Source: Neoceratodus forsteri (lineage: Eukaryota; Chordata; Ceratodontiformes; Ceratodontidae). Taken from it: 64,000 nt of DNA. The translations under genes and the position numbers were made by a program. Positions 33,036 through 43,355 of this stretch are shown piece after piece; the stretch's first letter is position 1, and each line of letters starts with the position of its first letter. The stretch spans positions 611,635,501 through 611,699,500 of the forward strand of contig CM057456.1 of assembly GCA_016271365.2 (NCBI GenBank), in the 5' to 3' direction. The notes under the pieces are model-generated. The model was given only the letters and a program-made list of their open reading frames with translations. It was not told the origin of the DNA and ran no database searches.

Positions 33036-33314
33036 ATTGGTCTGGTGCTCGATTCTCCCGATGTCCGTTTTTAGGTTGGTCAGGGTAGTGTCTGTTTTGG
33101 CCACTGTTTTAGCCGTTTGCAATATAGATTCGACTAGTTGAGAGCAATCTTTTTCCAAGCTGGTCGTGGACGCCATGCTTGATTCTGCCTCGAGGGGTCC
33201 TGATGTTCGGACCGTTTTTTCCTCCTGTAGCATTGACTGTAGCTTCTGTGCCGGGGTCTGGGAGCCCCTGGATAAGATAGCTTTAGAACGCGTCGCTTTA
33301 GCCGTCGATTGCAT
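33036..33314 (-). pseudogene. L1-1 ORF1, N-terminal part
   Basis: ATG at 33,314 begins MQSTAKATRSKAILSRGSQT, then a Gln/Glu-rich coiled-coil-like segment (DTTLTNLKTDIGRIEHQTN) up to the DIRS-E junction. Joined with 27,341-26,693 this gives about 309 codons, close to usual L1 ORF1 length. The remaining 33,315-33,455 is presumed 5' UTR. Confidence 0.75.
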
Positions 33315-33455
33315 TTGAAATAATTGATGGATGCTTTTAGATTGATAGTCGGGCTGATAAGAGTGGTAAGCTATGCTGCCATAATGCTGCTGACGTCACC
33401 GGAAGTCTGTTGCTATGGTGTTTGATGCTGCGGAGCAGGACTTTACCAAGATAAC

Positions 33456-33670
33456 AAGTCAGTCCAAAATAACACAGCACTCGATGACAATAAGTAGAGG
33501 CAAATACCTTTTCAAGTGAATTTCCAAAGACTTATTCGGTAAGGTTTTACAATAAGCCTCTTAGCATGGTATGGAGTCAACTACTCCTCTCAGGCTGTCC
33601 CCAGTGCTTCGACCAATCAAATCTTCCTCTACTTTTTGCCATCAAGTGCTGTGTTATTTTGGACTGACTT
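33456..33670. mobile_element. Small TIR element (MITE-like), 215 bp
   Basis: Terminal inverted repeats of 31 bp with two mismatches: 33,456-33,486 (AAGTCAGTCCAAAATAACAC...) and 33,640-33,670. A further inner match (AAGTAGAGG / CCTCTACTT) extends the pairing. It has no ORF. A target-site duplication is not obvious. Class unknown; a non-autonomous DNA transposon is the simplest reading. Confidence 0.65.
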
Positions 33671-33741
33671 ATTGTGGATTTGGTGCTAGCAACCCTTTCA
33701 CTGCACCGGTCTTCTAAGCTGAGCACACAAGAGAGGGTGTT

Positions 33742-34450
33742 GTGGACTGCTTTACCAGGAGAAACCTGGTGGACTACCTGGACTTATCAGATTCTCCTCC
33801 TCTTACCCCCACCCTGGTCAATGCCTACGAAGATGCCACCATGCCTGCCTGGCACAGACGTAACAGGATCCCGCCCATGCCCATAAAGGTGGGCAAGTTA
33901 TACCAGGCTCCCTCCAGGAAGCCCTTTTTTGCCCTAGCCCCACAGGCAGATTCAGTGATGATGAACATGGTCCATGATAGATCTAGGTGGCCTCAGCATC
34001 TTAGTGCCCCCGCCGCCGACAAGGAATCCTGAAAACTAGACTTTTTGGGCAAGAGGGTTTTCGCCTTTTCCGCATTGGCCATTAGAATCATTATTTATTT
34101 GGGCCATATACTCAGATACCAGAATTGTCTCTGGAAGCAGTCCAAAGCAGCAGCTCAGGCTCTTCCTGCAGTCTCTCAGAGACAACAATTGCTTAAGGCA
34201 GTCCGGGGCAGATGTGGGCAAACACCTTTTGTGAATGGCATATGATGCCTTGGATGCCTCTGCCAGGGTATCTGCGGTGGGGATTTACTTGTGGAGATAT
34301 TCCTGGCATAGAGTATTAGGCTTTGCCAGCGACTTCCAACAATCTATCATGAACACCCTCTTCTGAGGTTAAAGACTCTTAGGGACGGAGGTCCAGAAGA
34401 TTCTTAATGACCTGTAGGCCTCTGGAAGGACTCTGCAGTCCGTCCACTCC
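33742..34450 (+). pseudogene. DIRS-I gag remnant
   Basis: 33,742-34,032: LVDYLDLSDSPPLTPTLVNA, KVGKLYQAPSRKPFFALAPQ, RSRWPQHLSAPAADKES, equal in order to the DIRS-C gag centre. A stop at 34,030, then GKRVFAFSALAI...GHILRYQNCLWKQSKAAAQA. After a frame change the conserved C-terminal block DASARVSAVGIYLWRYSWHR lies at about 34,255-34,315. Confidence 0.68.
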
Positions 34451-34539
34451 CTCTGCCACACCCACCCAAAACGTGGGCAGAGGGTGCCCGTACGGCGTGC
34501 CACTCACTGATCTAGCTCAGGGTTCAAACAGCCAGGCAT

Positions 34540-35057
34540 GCGTAAAGTAGTAGTAGAGTTTATTTATTTGGGGCACCCTTCCCCGAAGGCTCAGGGTGCC
34601 CTTACAATAAGATTACAAATACATACATACATACATACATAAATAGCAGAACAGGAAAAATAAATGAGCATATACATATAAAATCCCAAACACAGTTAAA
34701 AACAGCCAGCACAGCCTTGCCTATCCCTACATCCGCCACCTTAAGATGAGGTGGAGCAGCCCTGGCCGCAGCTCCCACTTCAACCTGACTCCTTGCTTGA
34801 CATCCCCCCCATTTGGTGACCCAGGATGTGGTGGTAGGGGGTCACTTTTTTATTTTAGTCTTTGGTAACTGGGTAAGGCCCACTAGGCACAAGTGCCTGT
34901 TTTCAGGGGCGACCTGGGAGCACTGAGGGGTTAAGTGACCTGCTCAGAGTCACGCAGTATGCACATGGAGGTTGTGGGAATCAAACCCAGGTCTGCTGAA
35001 TGTACCAAGCCCATTCACAGCTCGTTACTTTAACCTCTAGACTATACTGCCAGCCCC
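34540..35057 (-). mobile_element. MIR-like SINE with CORE region, inserted in DIRS-I
   Basis: On the minus strand from 35,057: GGCTGGCAGTATAGTCTAGA then GGTTAAAG (box A-like) and TGGGTTTGATTCCCA (box B-like), then GACTCTGAGCAGGTCACTTA, the CORE-SINE/MIR signature. The 34,540-34,860 part runs to an (A/T)-rich tail with (CATA)n and a CACCCTGAGCCTTCGGGG hairpin followed by AATAAATAAA; it may be the LINE-derived 3' tail or a neighbouring repeat. The insertion separates gag from pol. Confidence 0.6.
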
Positions 35058-36650
35058 AACACCTTGATGGGTGGTGGGAGATTACAACAGACGCCTGAGT
35101 CCTGCAGCTCATAGGTTAAGGACATGCTCTAGAATTCTTGGAGATGCCCCCGGAATTTCCTCCATACTGCTCGACTTACCCTCCCAGCCACATACCATTG
35201 CTGCTAGAGGAGATTCACGCTTTGCTGCAAAAAAGGGGCATAGAACCTGTCCTAGAGGATCAATGAAACAGGGGGTTCTATTTCCACTTCTTTTTCGTCC
35301 CCATGTCAGTGGTAGACTTGCGGCCCATCCTGGCCCTGCGGGACCTGAACTTCTACATTCAGTGTAAAAAGTTCAGGATGGTTACCCTACCCGGGTTTCT
35401 TGCCCCTTCTACAGGAAAGAGGACTGGATATGCAGGACACCAGCCTGCCTATTTAGGTCTGCCTTCCCCACAGGAAGTACCTCAGGTTCCTGTTTCGGGG
35501 GAGCACTACCAGTTCAGGGTCTTACCCTTTGGCTTGTCTTTGGTGTGTCAGGTCTTCACCAGGTGCCTAGTGGTAGTGGCAGCAGCCCTTAGGAGGGAGG
35601 GGCTGTACGTCTTCCCCTACCTGGACAATTGGCTCCTCAAAGTTCCATCCAGAGAGCAACTGTCCCTGATCCTAGAGCTTACCAGGCAGCTATTCAGTGC
35701 ATTGGGGATCATGGTCAACTTATCCAAGTCAGTTTTGACTCCATGTCAGCAGCTCCAGTACATAGGAGCTATACTGGACACTGCCAGGGCTTAGCTTTTC
35801 TACCCCAGGATAGGGCAGAGCACCTGATAGCAGAGGCCCAGGAACTGTACAACAACAGGTATGTCACAGTCGGGACATTCCTGCAGCTGCTGGGCCTGAT
35901 GGCAGTAGCCATTGCCACAGTCCCCCTGGTGCAGCTGCACATGCGAATCCCTCAATGGACTTTGAGGATCCAGTGGGATCAGTGCGACGATGACCTAGAA
36001 CAGCAGGTCCTAGTCTCCTCGCCTGTCAAGGAGGTACTTCTTTGGTGGATGGAACCCAGCAACCTACTCAAGGGGGCTCCCTTCCTTATCCCTTCACCTC
36101 AGCAGATACTCACCTCGGGGGGAGGGGGCTGGAGAGCACATCTGGCCCCTACCAGCCTCCGGGGACATGGTCTGCAGTGGAGGCTTCTCTCCACATCAAC
36201 ATCCTTGAAATAAGAACTGTCCTGTACAGCCCTACAGGCCTTCCAGAGCCACATGCCCCTGGGCCCTCTGTTTGTGCAGACGGACAATATCAGTGTGATA
36301 CACTACATCAACAAGTAGGGGGGGACTCATTTGTACACCTATGCTGAGAGACGATTAGAGTTTGGTACTGGGCTCTAGAACACAGTCTAGAACTGCTGGC
36401 CGTCTATGTTCCAGGTGTCCAAAATGTCCTAGCAAATGGACTAAGTAGGTCGCAGTCCAAAATGCATGAATCTAAGCTGCTCACCTTGGTAGTGGCAGAC
36501 CTGTTCAATAGATGGGGTTGCCCAGAGTTAGCCCTTCTTGCGTCCCCACACAACACAAAACTTCTGCTTTTTTGCTTGCTCGATCCAAGGCCTGGTGTTG
36601 TCCCTTTCTTGGAAAGGGAGGTTTCTTTATGGCTTCTTACTGAGTTACTG
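35058..36650 (+). pseudogene. DIRS-I pol remnant: RT, RNase H, MT-like
   Basis: RT: VVDLRPILALRDLNFYIQCK, FRMVTLPGFL, then a damaged stretch, EHYQFRVLPFGLS, active site YLDNWLL (second catalytic Asp changed to Asn). A stop at 35,794, then TVGTFLQLLGLMAVAIATVP. RNase H: DASGxGWGAH is lost to a G-rich stretch at 36,118; QTDNISVIHYINK continues in another frame with a tag stop at 36,317. MT-like domain: LFNRWGCPELALLASPHNTK at about 36,500, ending at about 36,650 where CR1-1 starts. Confidence 0.75.
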
Positions 36651-36783
36651 AGCTAGCAAGCTAGGGACATTGGGGTAAAGAAGGACTCTGAAGCAAGCTA
36701 GTAGGGTCACATATGGTATCCAGCTATTGCTGTATAGACTGTGTGATAAGGAATTGAGGTTACTTTTAAGTAAACTGTGAATT

Positions 36784-38010
36784 ATGGAGGGAAGAAAAAT
36801 GGGGCATTATGGGGGGATCGCACTGAAGGGTGGAGGGGCACGAATAAGGGTGGCAGTAGACATCAGAATAGTGGATAGAATGGGGGGGCACTATGGAGTG
36901 AGGGTGGCAGGCACAGGGAGGATAGTGGGGTGCAGTGATTGTGGGGTGGCTGTTTTGTATGAATATACTATGGAAACTGGGAGGTTACGCAATTTGTTAC
37001 AGGCTGAGGAGACTGGAAGAGGAGGTACAGGGGCTCTGGAGGGAACTGGAGAGAGTTGGGGGGGCTGGGGCAGGAGGGACCCCAGAGAGGAGTAGCTGGG
37101 AGAAGCAGAGGAGGAACAGCAGGGCTAATTCCTGTGAGGATGTAGGGGGGGTGAGGGTGAGGAGAGCAGAGAGGCAGCAAGTGGAGGGAAGGCTCAGGGC
37201 ATGGGGAAGGAGGAGATGGGCACCACTGAAGGGGTAGCAAGTAATAGATTGCAGTCTTGGCATCGGAGGAGGTAGTGGAGGTGTCTTGAGATCGTGGGGA
37301 GAGAGGGAGAGGAGAAGGGTAGTGAAGGCCCAGGAGTCAGGCTGGGAAAGGAACAAGGGGAAGGGGAAGAGCAGGGTAGAGGCAGAGGCAGAAACAGGGG
37401 GAAGATGTAGGAGTCTCAAATGGTGCAGATAGAGGTAATAAGGAGCAGGGCAGTGTGGACTTTGGAAAGGTGGACAGCGAAAATGGGAAGGGGATTACGG
37501 GACAAGAAGATGAGGGGGTACTAGTGCTGGGGGATTCTATGCTGAAAGAGGTCAGATGGGACGGAAGGGGAGAAAGGCACAGTCGCATCTGGGTCGAGGC
37601 TATTCCGGGGTTGACCACGGGCAGAGCGGGGCAGGCACTTCTCAAGTGCACACGGAGGGGGAGGGAGAAACCTCACATAGTGATGCACATAGACACAAAT
37701 GACTTGGCGGGGGAGACGGTAGAGGTGGTAACGGGAAAGTTCAAGGAGTTGGGTAGGCAGTGTGAGGAGGTGGTGAGGGGTCGGTGGTGTTCTCTGAGGT
37801 ACTCCCGGTACTATGTGCGAGTACAGTGAGGCAAAAATGGATAGAGGAGTTCAGTGAGTGGCTGAGGGATTGGTGCCGTACCAGGGAGTATGCATCAGTG
37901 TCTGACTGGGGCAGGACCTGGCAGTAATGACCTATACGCAGGGGACAGGTTACATTTGAGCAGGGAGGGGAAGGGAGTACTAATATGGAGAATAGAGGAG
38001 TATATATCGA
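36784..38010 (+). pseudogene. CR1-1 ORF1 with SGNH esterase domain
   Basis: N-terminal coiled coil at about 36,985-37,060 (LRRLEEEVQGLWRELERV). The esterase domain begins VLVLGDSMLKEVRWDG at about 37,520 (Ser of the GDS box), continues GREKPHIVMHIDTNDLAGE (HxGTND box with Gly changed to Asp) and ends in another frame at about 37,930 with SNDLYAGDRLHLSREGKG, carrying the Asp-His pair. Esterase-type ORF1s are known from the CR1 clade and the L2 group. Frame changes lie near 37,800. Purine-rich composition makes the opposite strand look like long Pro/Ser ORFs; those are shadows. Confidence 0.75.
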
Positions 38011-38194
38011 CAGAGGTGGATTTAAACTAGGAGGGAGGGAGGTGGTGAGGAGACTGGTGATAGGAAAGGGGTCCAGAAAGGGGAGCCTAGTGCACTCCCC
38101 CCTAGTTATGGGATAAAGGTAGTGGGGAAGCGGTACAGGGAGGGATAAAAGGGAGGAAGAATAGGGTAGGGAAGGGGAGGAGACAGGCTGGAGG

Positions 38195-38780
38195 GTGGTC
38201 TCACTGAAAGCAAGAAGCCTAAGGAATAGAACAGCGGAGTTACAGGCTCTCTTGGTGGTGGAGGGGGTGGACCTTGCAACCATCACGGAAACGTGGGCCA
38301 CCCAGTACCAGGACTGGCATATGAAGATCCCGGGGTTCGGGTTATTCAGAAAGGATAAGGCTAAGGGAAATGGGGGGTGGCAATCTGTGTAAGAGAAGAG
38401 ATAAAGTGCTTAAGGGAGGAAGGGGAGGAGGGGAGGACAGAAGCACAATGGATGCATTTCCAAGATGCAAAGAGTAAGACACTGAGAATGGGGGTGGTAT
38501 ACAGGCCACCGGCTCGGAGGATGCCTGGATAGAGAATTGGCTGAACAAATTAGGAGGGTCTGCAGGAAGAGGAGCACAGTGGTGGTGGGGGACTTCAACC
38601 TACCAGGGGTGGAGTGGGGTACCCCATCCACCATGAGTGCAAGGGAGTGGGTCCTACTAGAAGCATTTCAAGACAGCTTTCTGACACAGCTGGTCAAGGG
38701 GCTTACTCTGTTAAAAAGGACTCTGGACCTGGACCTTGTGCTGGATAACGGGGAAGCTGTAAGGAATCTGGAAGTTAGTG
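38195..38780 (+). pseudogene. CR1-1 ORF2, endonuclease part
   Basis: KARSLRNRTAELQALLVVEG, DLATITETWATQYQDWHMKI is the APE endonuclease opening (Asn of NARS changed to Lys, Glu of ETW kept). The second stretch 38,537-38,780 reads VVVGDFNLPGVEWGTP and TLDLDLVLDNGEAV. It is cut at 38,780 before the expected SDH box, which is missing with the inserted segment. Confidence 0.78.
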
Positions 38781-39308
38781 TGTCATGATTCAGAGAACAG
38801 ACTTCTCTCGGGTGGGAGCTGTCTCGCTTGGTTCTTCGTGCGGGCAGTTTTCCTGAGAGAGCGCAAGGGAAAGGCCAGTGTGGGGATAGACACTGGCACA
38901 GGTGTTCGATCAGAGTGAGATTTAGTTTTAGAATTCTTCTGAAAGGTGATTAACAGAAGTTCGTTATTCACACGTGTGAATAACCGAGTTTGTGAGGTTG
39001 TGCCAGCGATTCATTATTGGCACTAACCAGTAAATATTATAAAATCTAAATTTTGTTCATTCATAGAAATAGTTTGCCTTTAAAGTAATGTAGCCTCGAA
39101 TGTGGAGCAGAAGGCAGGGGACTTGTGGGGCAGGGGACAGATGGCAGCAGCATGCAGCTGCTTCAACTGTGGAGAAGAGACATGGTGCATCAGGATACCA
39201 TATAGTGTTTCTATTTATACACATACATGATGTATTTTCACACAGAAACCACCAAAGAACTGAAATTTGTGAGTTCAGACAGTACATGTGCTTAAAATAG
39301 TAGTGTCA
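38781..39308. repeat. Insertion in CR1-1, LTR-like 5' part
   Basis: Starts TGTCATGATTCAGAG, and 39,041-39,079 contains AAATCTAAATTTTGTTCATT. Both blocks recur, inverted and in the same relative order, in the repeat at 41,223-41,712. The remaining 39,080-39,308 has no recognised content. CR1 ORF2 resumes at about 39,309. Confidence 0.5.
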
Positions 39309-41115
39309 ATTAAAACAAAAGGAAGCAGGGAAGGCAGTCAGAACAGTAAAGGCCCAACCCGAGGAAAAGATAGCCAACTCAGTTAAGAAGGGGGATAAAA
39401 CCTTTTATAGGTACATCAGGGAGCGAATGAAGACCAAAGGAGCGATAGTGAGGCTTAATAACGGGAAGGGGGGTGGACAGAGGGTGACTGTGAAAAGGCA
39501 GGGATACTAAAATATTGTTGCTCAGTATTCACAAATGAAGAAGGGGAGGTACCTAAACCAAACAGCAGAAACACTCTAGATACGGGGGTTGATACCAGCC
39601 CATTCACAGAAGAAAGGGTTCTGAAGGAAACCTTAAAACTGGAGGTGGACAAAGCAATGGGGCCTGATGGGATTCATCCCAGAATTCTAAAAGAAGCAAG
39701 GGTAGAACTAGTGACACCACTGACTACCCTCTTTAACAAATCATGGGAGGATGGGGTGGTACCTGAGGACTGGAGGAGGGCAGATGTTATTCCACTTCAC
39801 AAAAGTGGGAGCAGGGCAGAAGCAGGAAACTACAGACCTGTTAGTTTAACCTCAGTGATTGGGAAAATGATGGAATCACTTCTAAAGGAAATAATTGTTG
39901 AGTACCTAGAGGCCAGAGGGGCACAGAACCCAAGGCAGCATGGATTCACAGCAGGAAGGTCTTGTCAAACGAATCTAATAGATTTCTTTGACTGGGTGAC
40001 CAAAGTCGTAGATCAAGGCGGGGCTGTGAACATGGCCTATGTAGACTTTAGCAAGGCATTTGACACAGTCCAGCACAAAAGATTAATATACAAGTTAGCC
40101 AGCCTGGGAATGGGTCCCAAGATTGTAGCCTGGGTAAAGAACTGGCTGGAGAACAGGACACAGAGGGTAATAGTAAACGGAGTCCACTCTGAAGAAAGGG
40201 GGGTTACTAGTGGGGTACCGCAGGGTTCAGTACTAGGACCGGTCCTCTTTAATGTCTTTATAAGCGACATTGCAGAGGGACTGGAAGGAAAAGTATGTCT
40301 CTTTACAGACAACAAAGATCTGCAGCAGAGTTGATATGCAAGGTGGGGTGGAAAGGATGAGAAGGGACTTGACAAGGCTGGAGGAATGGTCAAATGTATG
40401 GCAGCTTAGATTCAGTGCTAAGAAGTGCAAAGTAATACACCTGGGAAACAAAAACCCAGGGGAAGAGTACACAATGGGGGTGAGATACTAACAACAACAA
40501 AAATGGATAGGGATGTGGGGTAGTCATATCAGATGACCTAAAGGTGGGCAAGCAATGTGAGAGGGCAGTAAGGAGGGCTGGAGGGATACTGGGATGCATA
40601 GGGAGAGGCATCACCAGTAGAAAACAGGAAGTTGTTATCCTCTGTACAGACAGCTGGTGAGACCCCATCTGAGTACAGCTTACAGTTCTGAAGACCCAGT
40701 CTCCATAAAGACATAGACAGGATGGAGGCAGTTCAGAGGAGGGCAACTAAAATGGTGCAGAGTCTGCACCAGAAGACATATGAAGAGAGACTTAAGGAGC
40801 TTAATATGTATAGCCTCGAGGAAAGGAGGAGAGGAGACATGATAGAAACTTTCAAGTACCTCAGGGAATCAACAAAGTCCAAGAGGGTAACATCTTTCAG
40901 AAAAAGAGGTGTGCAAGAACAAGGGGGGCGCAGTTTGAAGATTGAGGGGGGAACGGCTCAGAGGTAATGTGAGGAAATATTTTTTCACGGAAAGGGTTGT
41001 GGATGCCTGGAACAGCCTTCCTGAGGAGGTTGTGGAGTCAAAAACAGTGGTGGATTTCAAGAATGCATGGGGCAGTCATAAGCCATTTCTGGTGGGTGAG
41101 GATAGGAAGAAGTAG
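39309..41115 (+). pseudogene. CR1-1 ORF2, reverse transcriptase part
   Basis: Pre-RT linker (VKKGDKTFYRYIRERMKTKG) then a 229-codon open stretch from 39,645: DKAMGPDGIHPRILKEARVE, VPEDWRRADVIPLHKSGSRA, NYRPVSLTSVIGKMMESLLK, QHGFTAGRSCQTNLIDFFDW, YVDFSKAFDTVQHKRLIYKL, GVPQGSVLGPVLFNVFISD. The active-site box expected as FADD reads FTDN, followed by a frame change at about 40,310. C-terminal pieces: WSNVWQLRFSAKKCKVIHLG and MEAVQRRATKMVQSLHQKTY. Inactive. Confidence 0.85.
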
Positions 41116-41222
41116 GCTGTTGGTTAACTAGGATCTGCAGCTTATCCATTAGGTAGGGAAATGGGCAGACTGGGTGGGCCAAGCGGTCCTTATTTGCTGT
41201 CAAATTCTATGTTTGTATGTGT

Positions 41223-41712
41223 GTGACAGGCACTACATCAAGGACAAACTATTTGTATGAATGAACAAAATTTAGATTTTATTTATATTTATTAAACAAC
41301 CCTGTGTTATATAGTTAGAAAAAATCAGAGTTTTGTTGAGAAATAACTGAGAGCTGTGATACAGACAGGCTGATCTCACAGAGAAAGCTTTCCACTACTT
41401 CAGTTCAGCACTGAATCTCAAATGATCAACTTTTATAAGAAGAGAATGGTAGATTTTAAGCTAATCTATCTAAACACAAACCACGGACTGAGTTTATAAG
41501 AAACATAATGAGAAAACCATTAACTCTACTGCCTGTTGTGATTGGGAATCTGAATCAGTTAGTACTCCAAGATGATGTAATCGCTCTCCAAGCCTGACTG
41601 AGAGACAGAAATGACTCCACTGTTTTCAGCCACTGTAGAGCAAGTCAACAAATGCTAATTTAAAGAAAACCACAAAACCAAACAGCATGACATTTTCAGG
41701 AAACACTAATCA
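41223..41712 (-). repeat. LTR-like repeat, possible solo LTR
   Basis: About 490 bp. Read on the minus strand it starts TGTCATGATTAGTGTTTCC, has a TATAAAAG-like box (CTTCTTATAAAAGTTG), an AATAAATATAAATAAAATC region and ends ...GCCTGTCACA, giving TG...CA ends. It is the inverted partner of 38,781-39,079. No coding sequence or target-site duplication is apparent, so the LTR reading is tentative. Confidence 0.45.
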
Positions 41713-41812
41713 TGACACAGGGACTTGAATTCAAGCTTTATTAACAATATGTAAAAACCTTTGCACATTATCTTTAAATCAAGCCATCCATCTGCCTGTT
41801 TTTATTTATTCC

Positions 41813-42178
41813 GTGCATGCCAATCCAGGGGAAGCATTGCTCCATACCTTAAATGTGCGTAGGATACTTGGATACTGTGTACATCATACAACGGACTGCA
41901 GGAAATCCTCACAGTTCTTTGTTTCGTTCACCCATGGGAAAGAGAGCATTCTGGTTTCTAAACAGTGTTTGTCCAAATGGTTGGCCAGCTGTATTATATT
42001 TTGTTACAGGAGGTATGATAAGGAAATTCCTGGCACTGTTAAGAGCCACTCCACCAAAGGTATGGCCACTTCAGTTGCTTGTTTCAAAGGTGTCTCAGCT
42101 GCTGAGATCCGTGCTGCTACAACCTGGAGTACTGTGCATACTTTCACAAAGCGCTGCAGTGTGGATTTTGCCTCCTGA
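41813..42178 (+). pseudogene. DIRS-J tyrosine recombinase, catalytic C-terminus
   Basis: Open stretch of about 121 codons: LLHTLNVRRILGYCVHHTTD, VSKQCLSKWLASCIIFCYRR, then VKSHSTKGMATSVACFKGVS, ATTWSTVHTFTKRCSVDFAS. The box II Arg is Lys and the Tyr nucleophile (KHYSLD in relatives) is Cys, although the frame is open throughout. The box I region is absent because the copy starts downstream of it. Confidence 0.8.
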
Positions 42179-42285
42179 AGGAGGGTGGGTTTTGGCCTAA
42201 CTGTCTTACAGGGCCTCCTCTCTTAGGCCTCTGCCTTCCAACCATCCAGACTATGTTCCGGTACAGCACTGCTTGGGACTCATTC

Positions 42286-42390
42286 CAAAGGTGTGTCCCG
42301 CTGAAAGAGAGATTCTCGAAGAAGATGGAACAGTTAAATAAGAACTTACAGTAACAGTAGATCTTCGAGAGAATCACTTTCAGCAGGTCA
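42286..42390 (+). repeat. DIRS-J internal complementary region
   Basis: The second half (AGAACTTACAGTAACAGTAG, ATCTTCGAGAGAATC) is the complement of the right end at 42,715-42,775. Confidence 0.75.
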
Positions 42391-42427
42391 TGCCATCCCA
42401 CCCTCCTTCCCACTTGATCTCTGAGTT

Positions 42428-42430
<3 letters not shown>

Positions 42431-42466
<36 letters not shown>
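42431..42466 (+). repeat. (CT)n microsatellite
   Basis: About 18 uninterrupted CT units. Confidence 0.95.
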
Positions 42467-42468
<2 letters not shown>

Positions 42469-42966
42469 GACGGTAGACCTTCTGTGTCCCGTTTGACATC
42501 TGGTGGATACTTCTAGCCCTCCCTTGGTTCCCTCGGGAGCATATTCTTAGTGGATGGTCTCCAGCGGGGAACTCAGGAGGGCACAGGGCCATGCATGGCT
42601 ATATATGGAGGCCATCGATGTGATGATGTTGCCATGGGCAGCCCCTGTAGACTGCTAAATAGAAAAGTTTCCATGTAGTCCTAGTGCCCTGGTGGCTGTA
42701 GTTCTAAAGGTGTGACCTGCTGAAAGAGATTCCCTTGAAGATCTGTTGTTACAGTAAGTTCTTATGTACTGTAACTGTTCTTTAGAAATGCTGTTCTGTA
42801 TTAAACTTTGAGTTTTTTGTACATTGCAGGTTTTTTGCAAATGTTTCATAACATGGTTTTTAAGAAAGTCACATACTGATATGTCCTTTTTGTGAGTCTG
42901 AATTCACTCTTGTGACTTGGTTTTGTGAATCTTAGTGATAACATAAGAAACCTTTGCTCATTAACC

Positions 42967-43355
42967 CCCACAAAAAAAAGCTCTTGGAAGTTAGGTCTCA
43001 CAGCTTGTGTTGCCAGTAGTGTGGGATGTACGTTTTTAATCGGAGAGTGTGGTATGCATATTTATGGAGCACATACAAGCAGAAGAGAAAGAAGTAAGTG
43101 CCACAGCTGAGACTTGAACCCAGGCCACCCAGAATACTATTCTGGTTGCATTGCCAGCTGTGCCATCAAGGCAACTGGAACCCGGACCGTCCCAGAGCAC
43201 ATTACTCTTTCCCCAGTACACAGACAGGTGTTGCACAAATAATTACATTTCCAGTCACAAGAGTGTGGTGTGTAAGCTCATCAAAACCAAAAATAAGGAA
43301 AAAACTGTTGGAACTTAGGTCTCACAACTTGTGTTGCCAGTAGTGTATGGTGTAA
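42967..43355. repeat. Direct repeat pair around a tRNA-like SINE piece
   Basis: A 40-bp block TTAGGTCTCACAGCTTGTGT / TGCCAGTAGTGT at about 42,991-43,021 recurs at 43,313-43,347, a spacing of about 323 bp. Between them 43,105-43,172, read on the minus strand, has box A-like TGGCACAGCTGGCAATGC and box B-like GGGTTCAAGTCTC. This looks like a SINE head or a partial segmental duplication; no intact tRNA fold was confirmed. Confidence 0.4.

Larger units (their letters stand above)
4273..33455 (-). mobile_element. L1-1: L1-type LINE split by DIRS-A, B and E
   Basis: One minus-strand L1 recovered in three pieces: 33,455-33,036 (5' UTR and ORF1 N-terminus), 27,341-23,942 (rest of ORF1, spacer, ORF2 endonuclease) and 5,937-4,273 (ORF2 RT and part of the C-terminal region). 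Pieces are collinear and in the right L1 order, and each break falls exactly at a DIRS terminus. About 5.5 kb of L1 is in the window; the ORF2 C-terminus and 3' UTR should lie beyond the unseen left end of DIRS-A. The RT active-site box reads YADE rather than YADD or FADD, and several stops are present. Confidence 0.85.
33671..36655 (+). mobile_element. DIRS-I: decayed C/D-type DIRS, gag to MT-like domain
   Basis: Gag remnant 33,742-34,450, then a SINE insertion, then RT/RNase H/MT-like from 35,060 to about 36,650. There is no left ITR: gag sequence starts right after the TIR element. Pol resembles DIRS-C and D more than B and E (FRMVTLPG, MAVAIATVPL). DIRS-J (41,713-42,782) supplies a YR and right end of the same type and may be the rest of this element, with CR1-1 and an LTR-like repeat between. 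Confidence 0.7.
36656..41222 (+). mobile_element. CR1-1: CR1-type LINE with ORF1 and ORF2
   Basis: A 5' region and ORF1 (36,784-38,010), ORF2 endonuclease (38,195-38,780), a foreign insertion (38,781-39,308), ORF2 RT (39,309-41,115) and the CR1 3' end. The last 60 bp (TGGGCAGACTGGGTGGGCCA, CGGTCCTTATTTGCTGTCAA, ATTCTATGTTTGTATG) match, inverted, the start of CR1-H at 48,945. The 5' boundary is uncertain. Confidence 0.82.
41713..42782 (+). mobile_element. DIRS-J: right end of a C/D-type DIRS
   Basis: YR C-terminal half, ICR at 42,286-42,390 and right ITR to about 42,782 (...GTTACAGTAAGTTCTTATGT). Terminal sequences resemble DIRS-C and D (TTCGAGAGAATC.. AAGATCT-TTGTTACAGTAAG). May be the 3' part of DIRS-I. 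A (CT)18 microsatellite lies at 42,431-42,466 between ICR and right ITR. Confidence 0.75.

Noticed and set aside
36997..38301. Long Ser/Pro/Leu ORFs on the minus strand (up to 186 codons)
   Set aside because: They are antisense shadows of the purine-rich CR1-1 ORF1, whose esterase and coiled-coil motifs read on the plus strand.
43105..43172. Functional tRNA gene
   Set aside because: Box A/B-like motifs are present but no convincing acceptor and anticodon arms; more likely a SINE head.
42967..43355. 323-bp spaced direct repeats as LTRs of a small retroelement
   Set aside because: The shared block is only about 40 bp and lacks TG...CA ends or an internal coding region.
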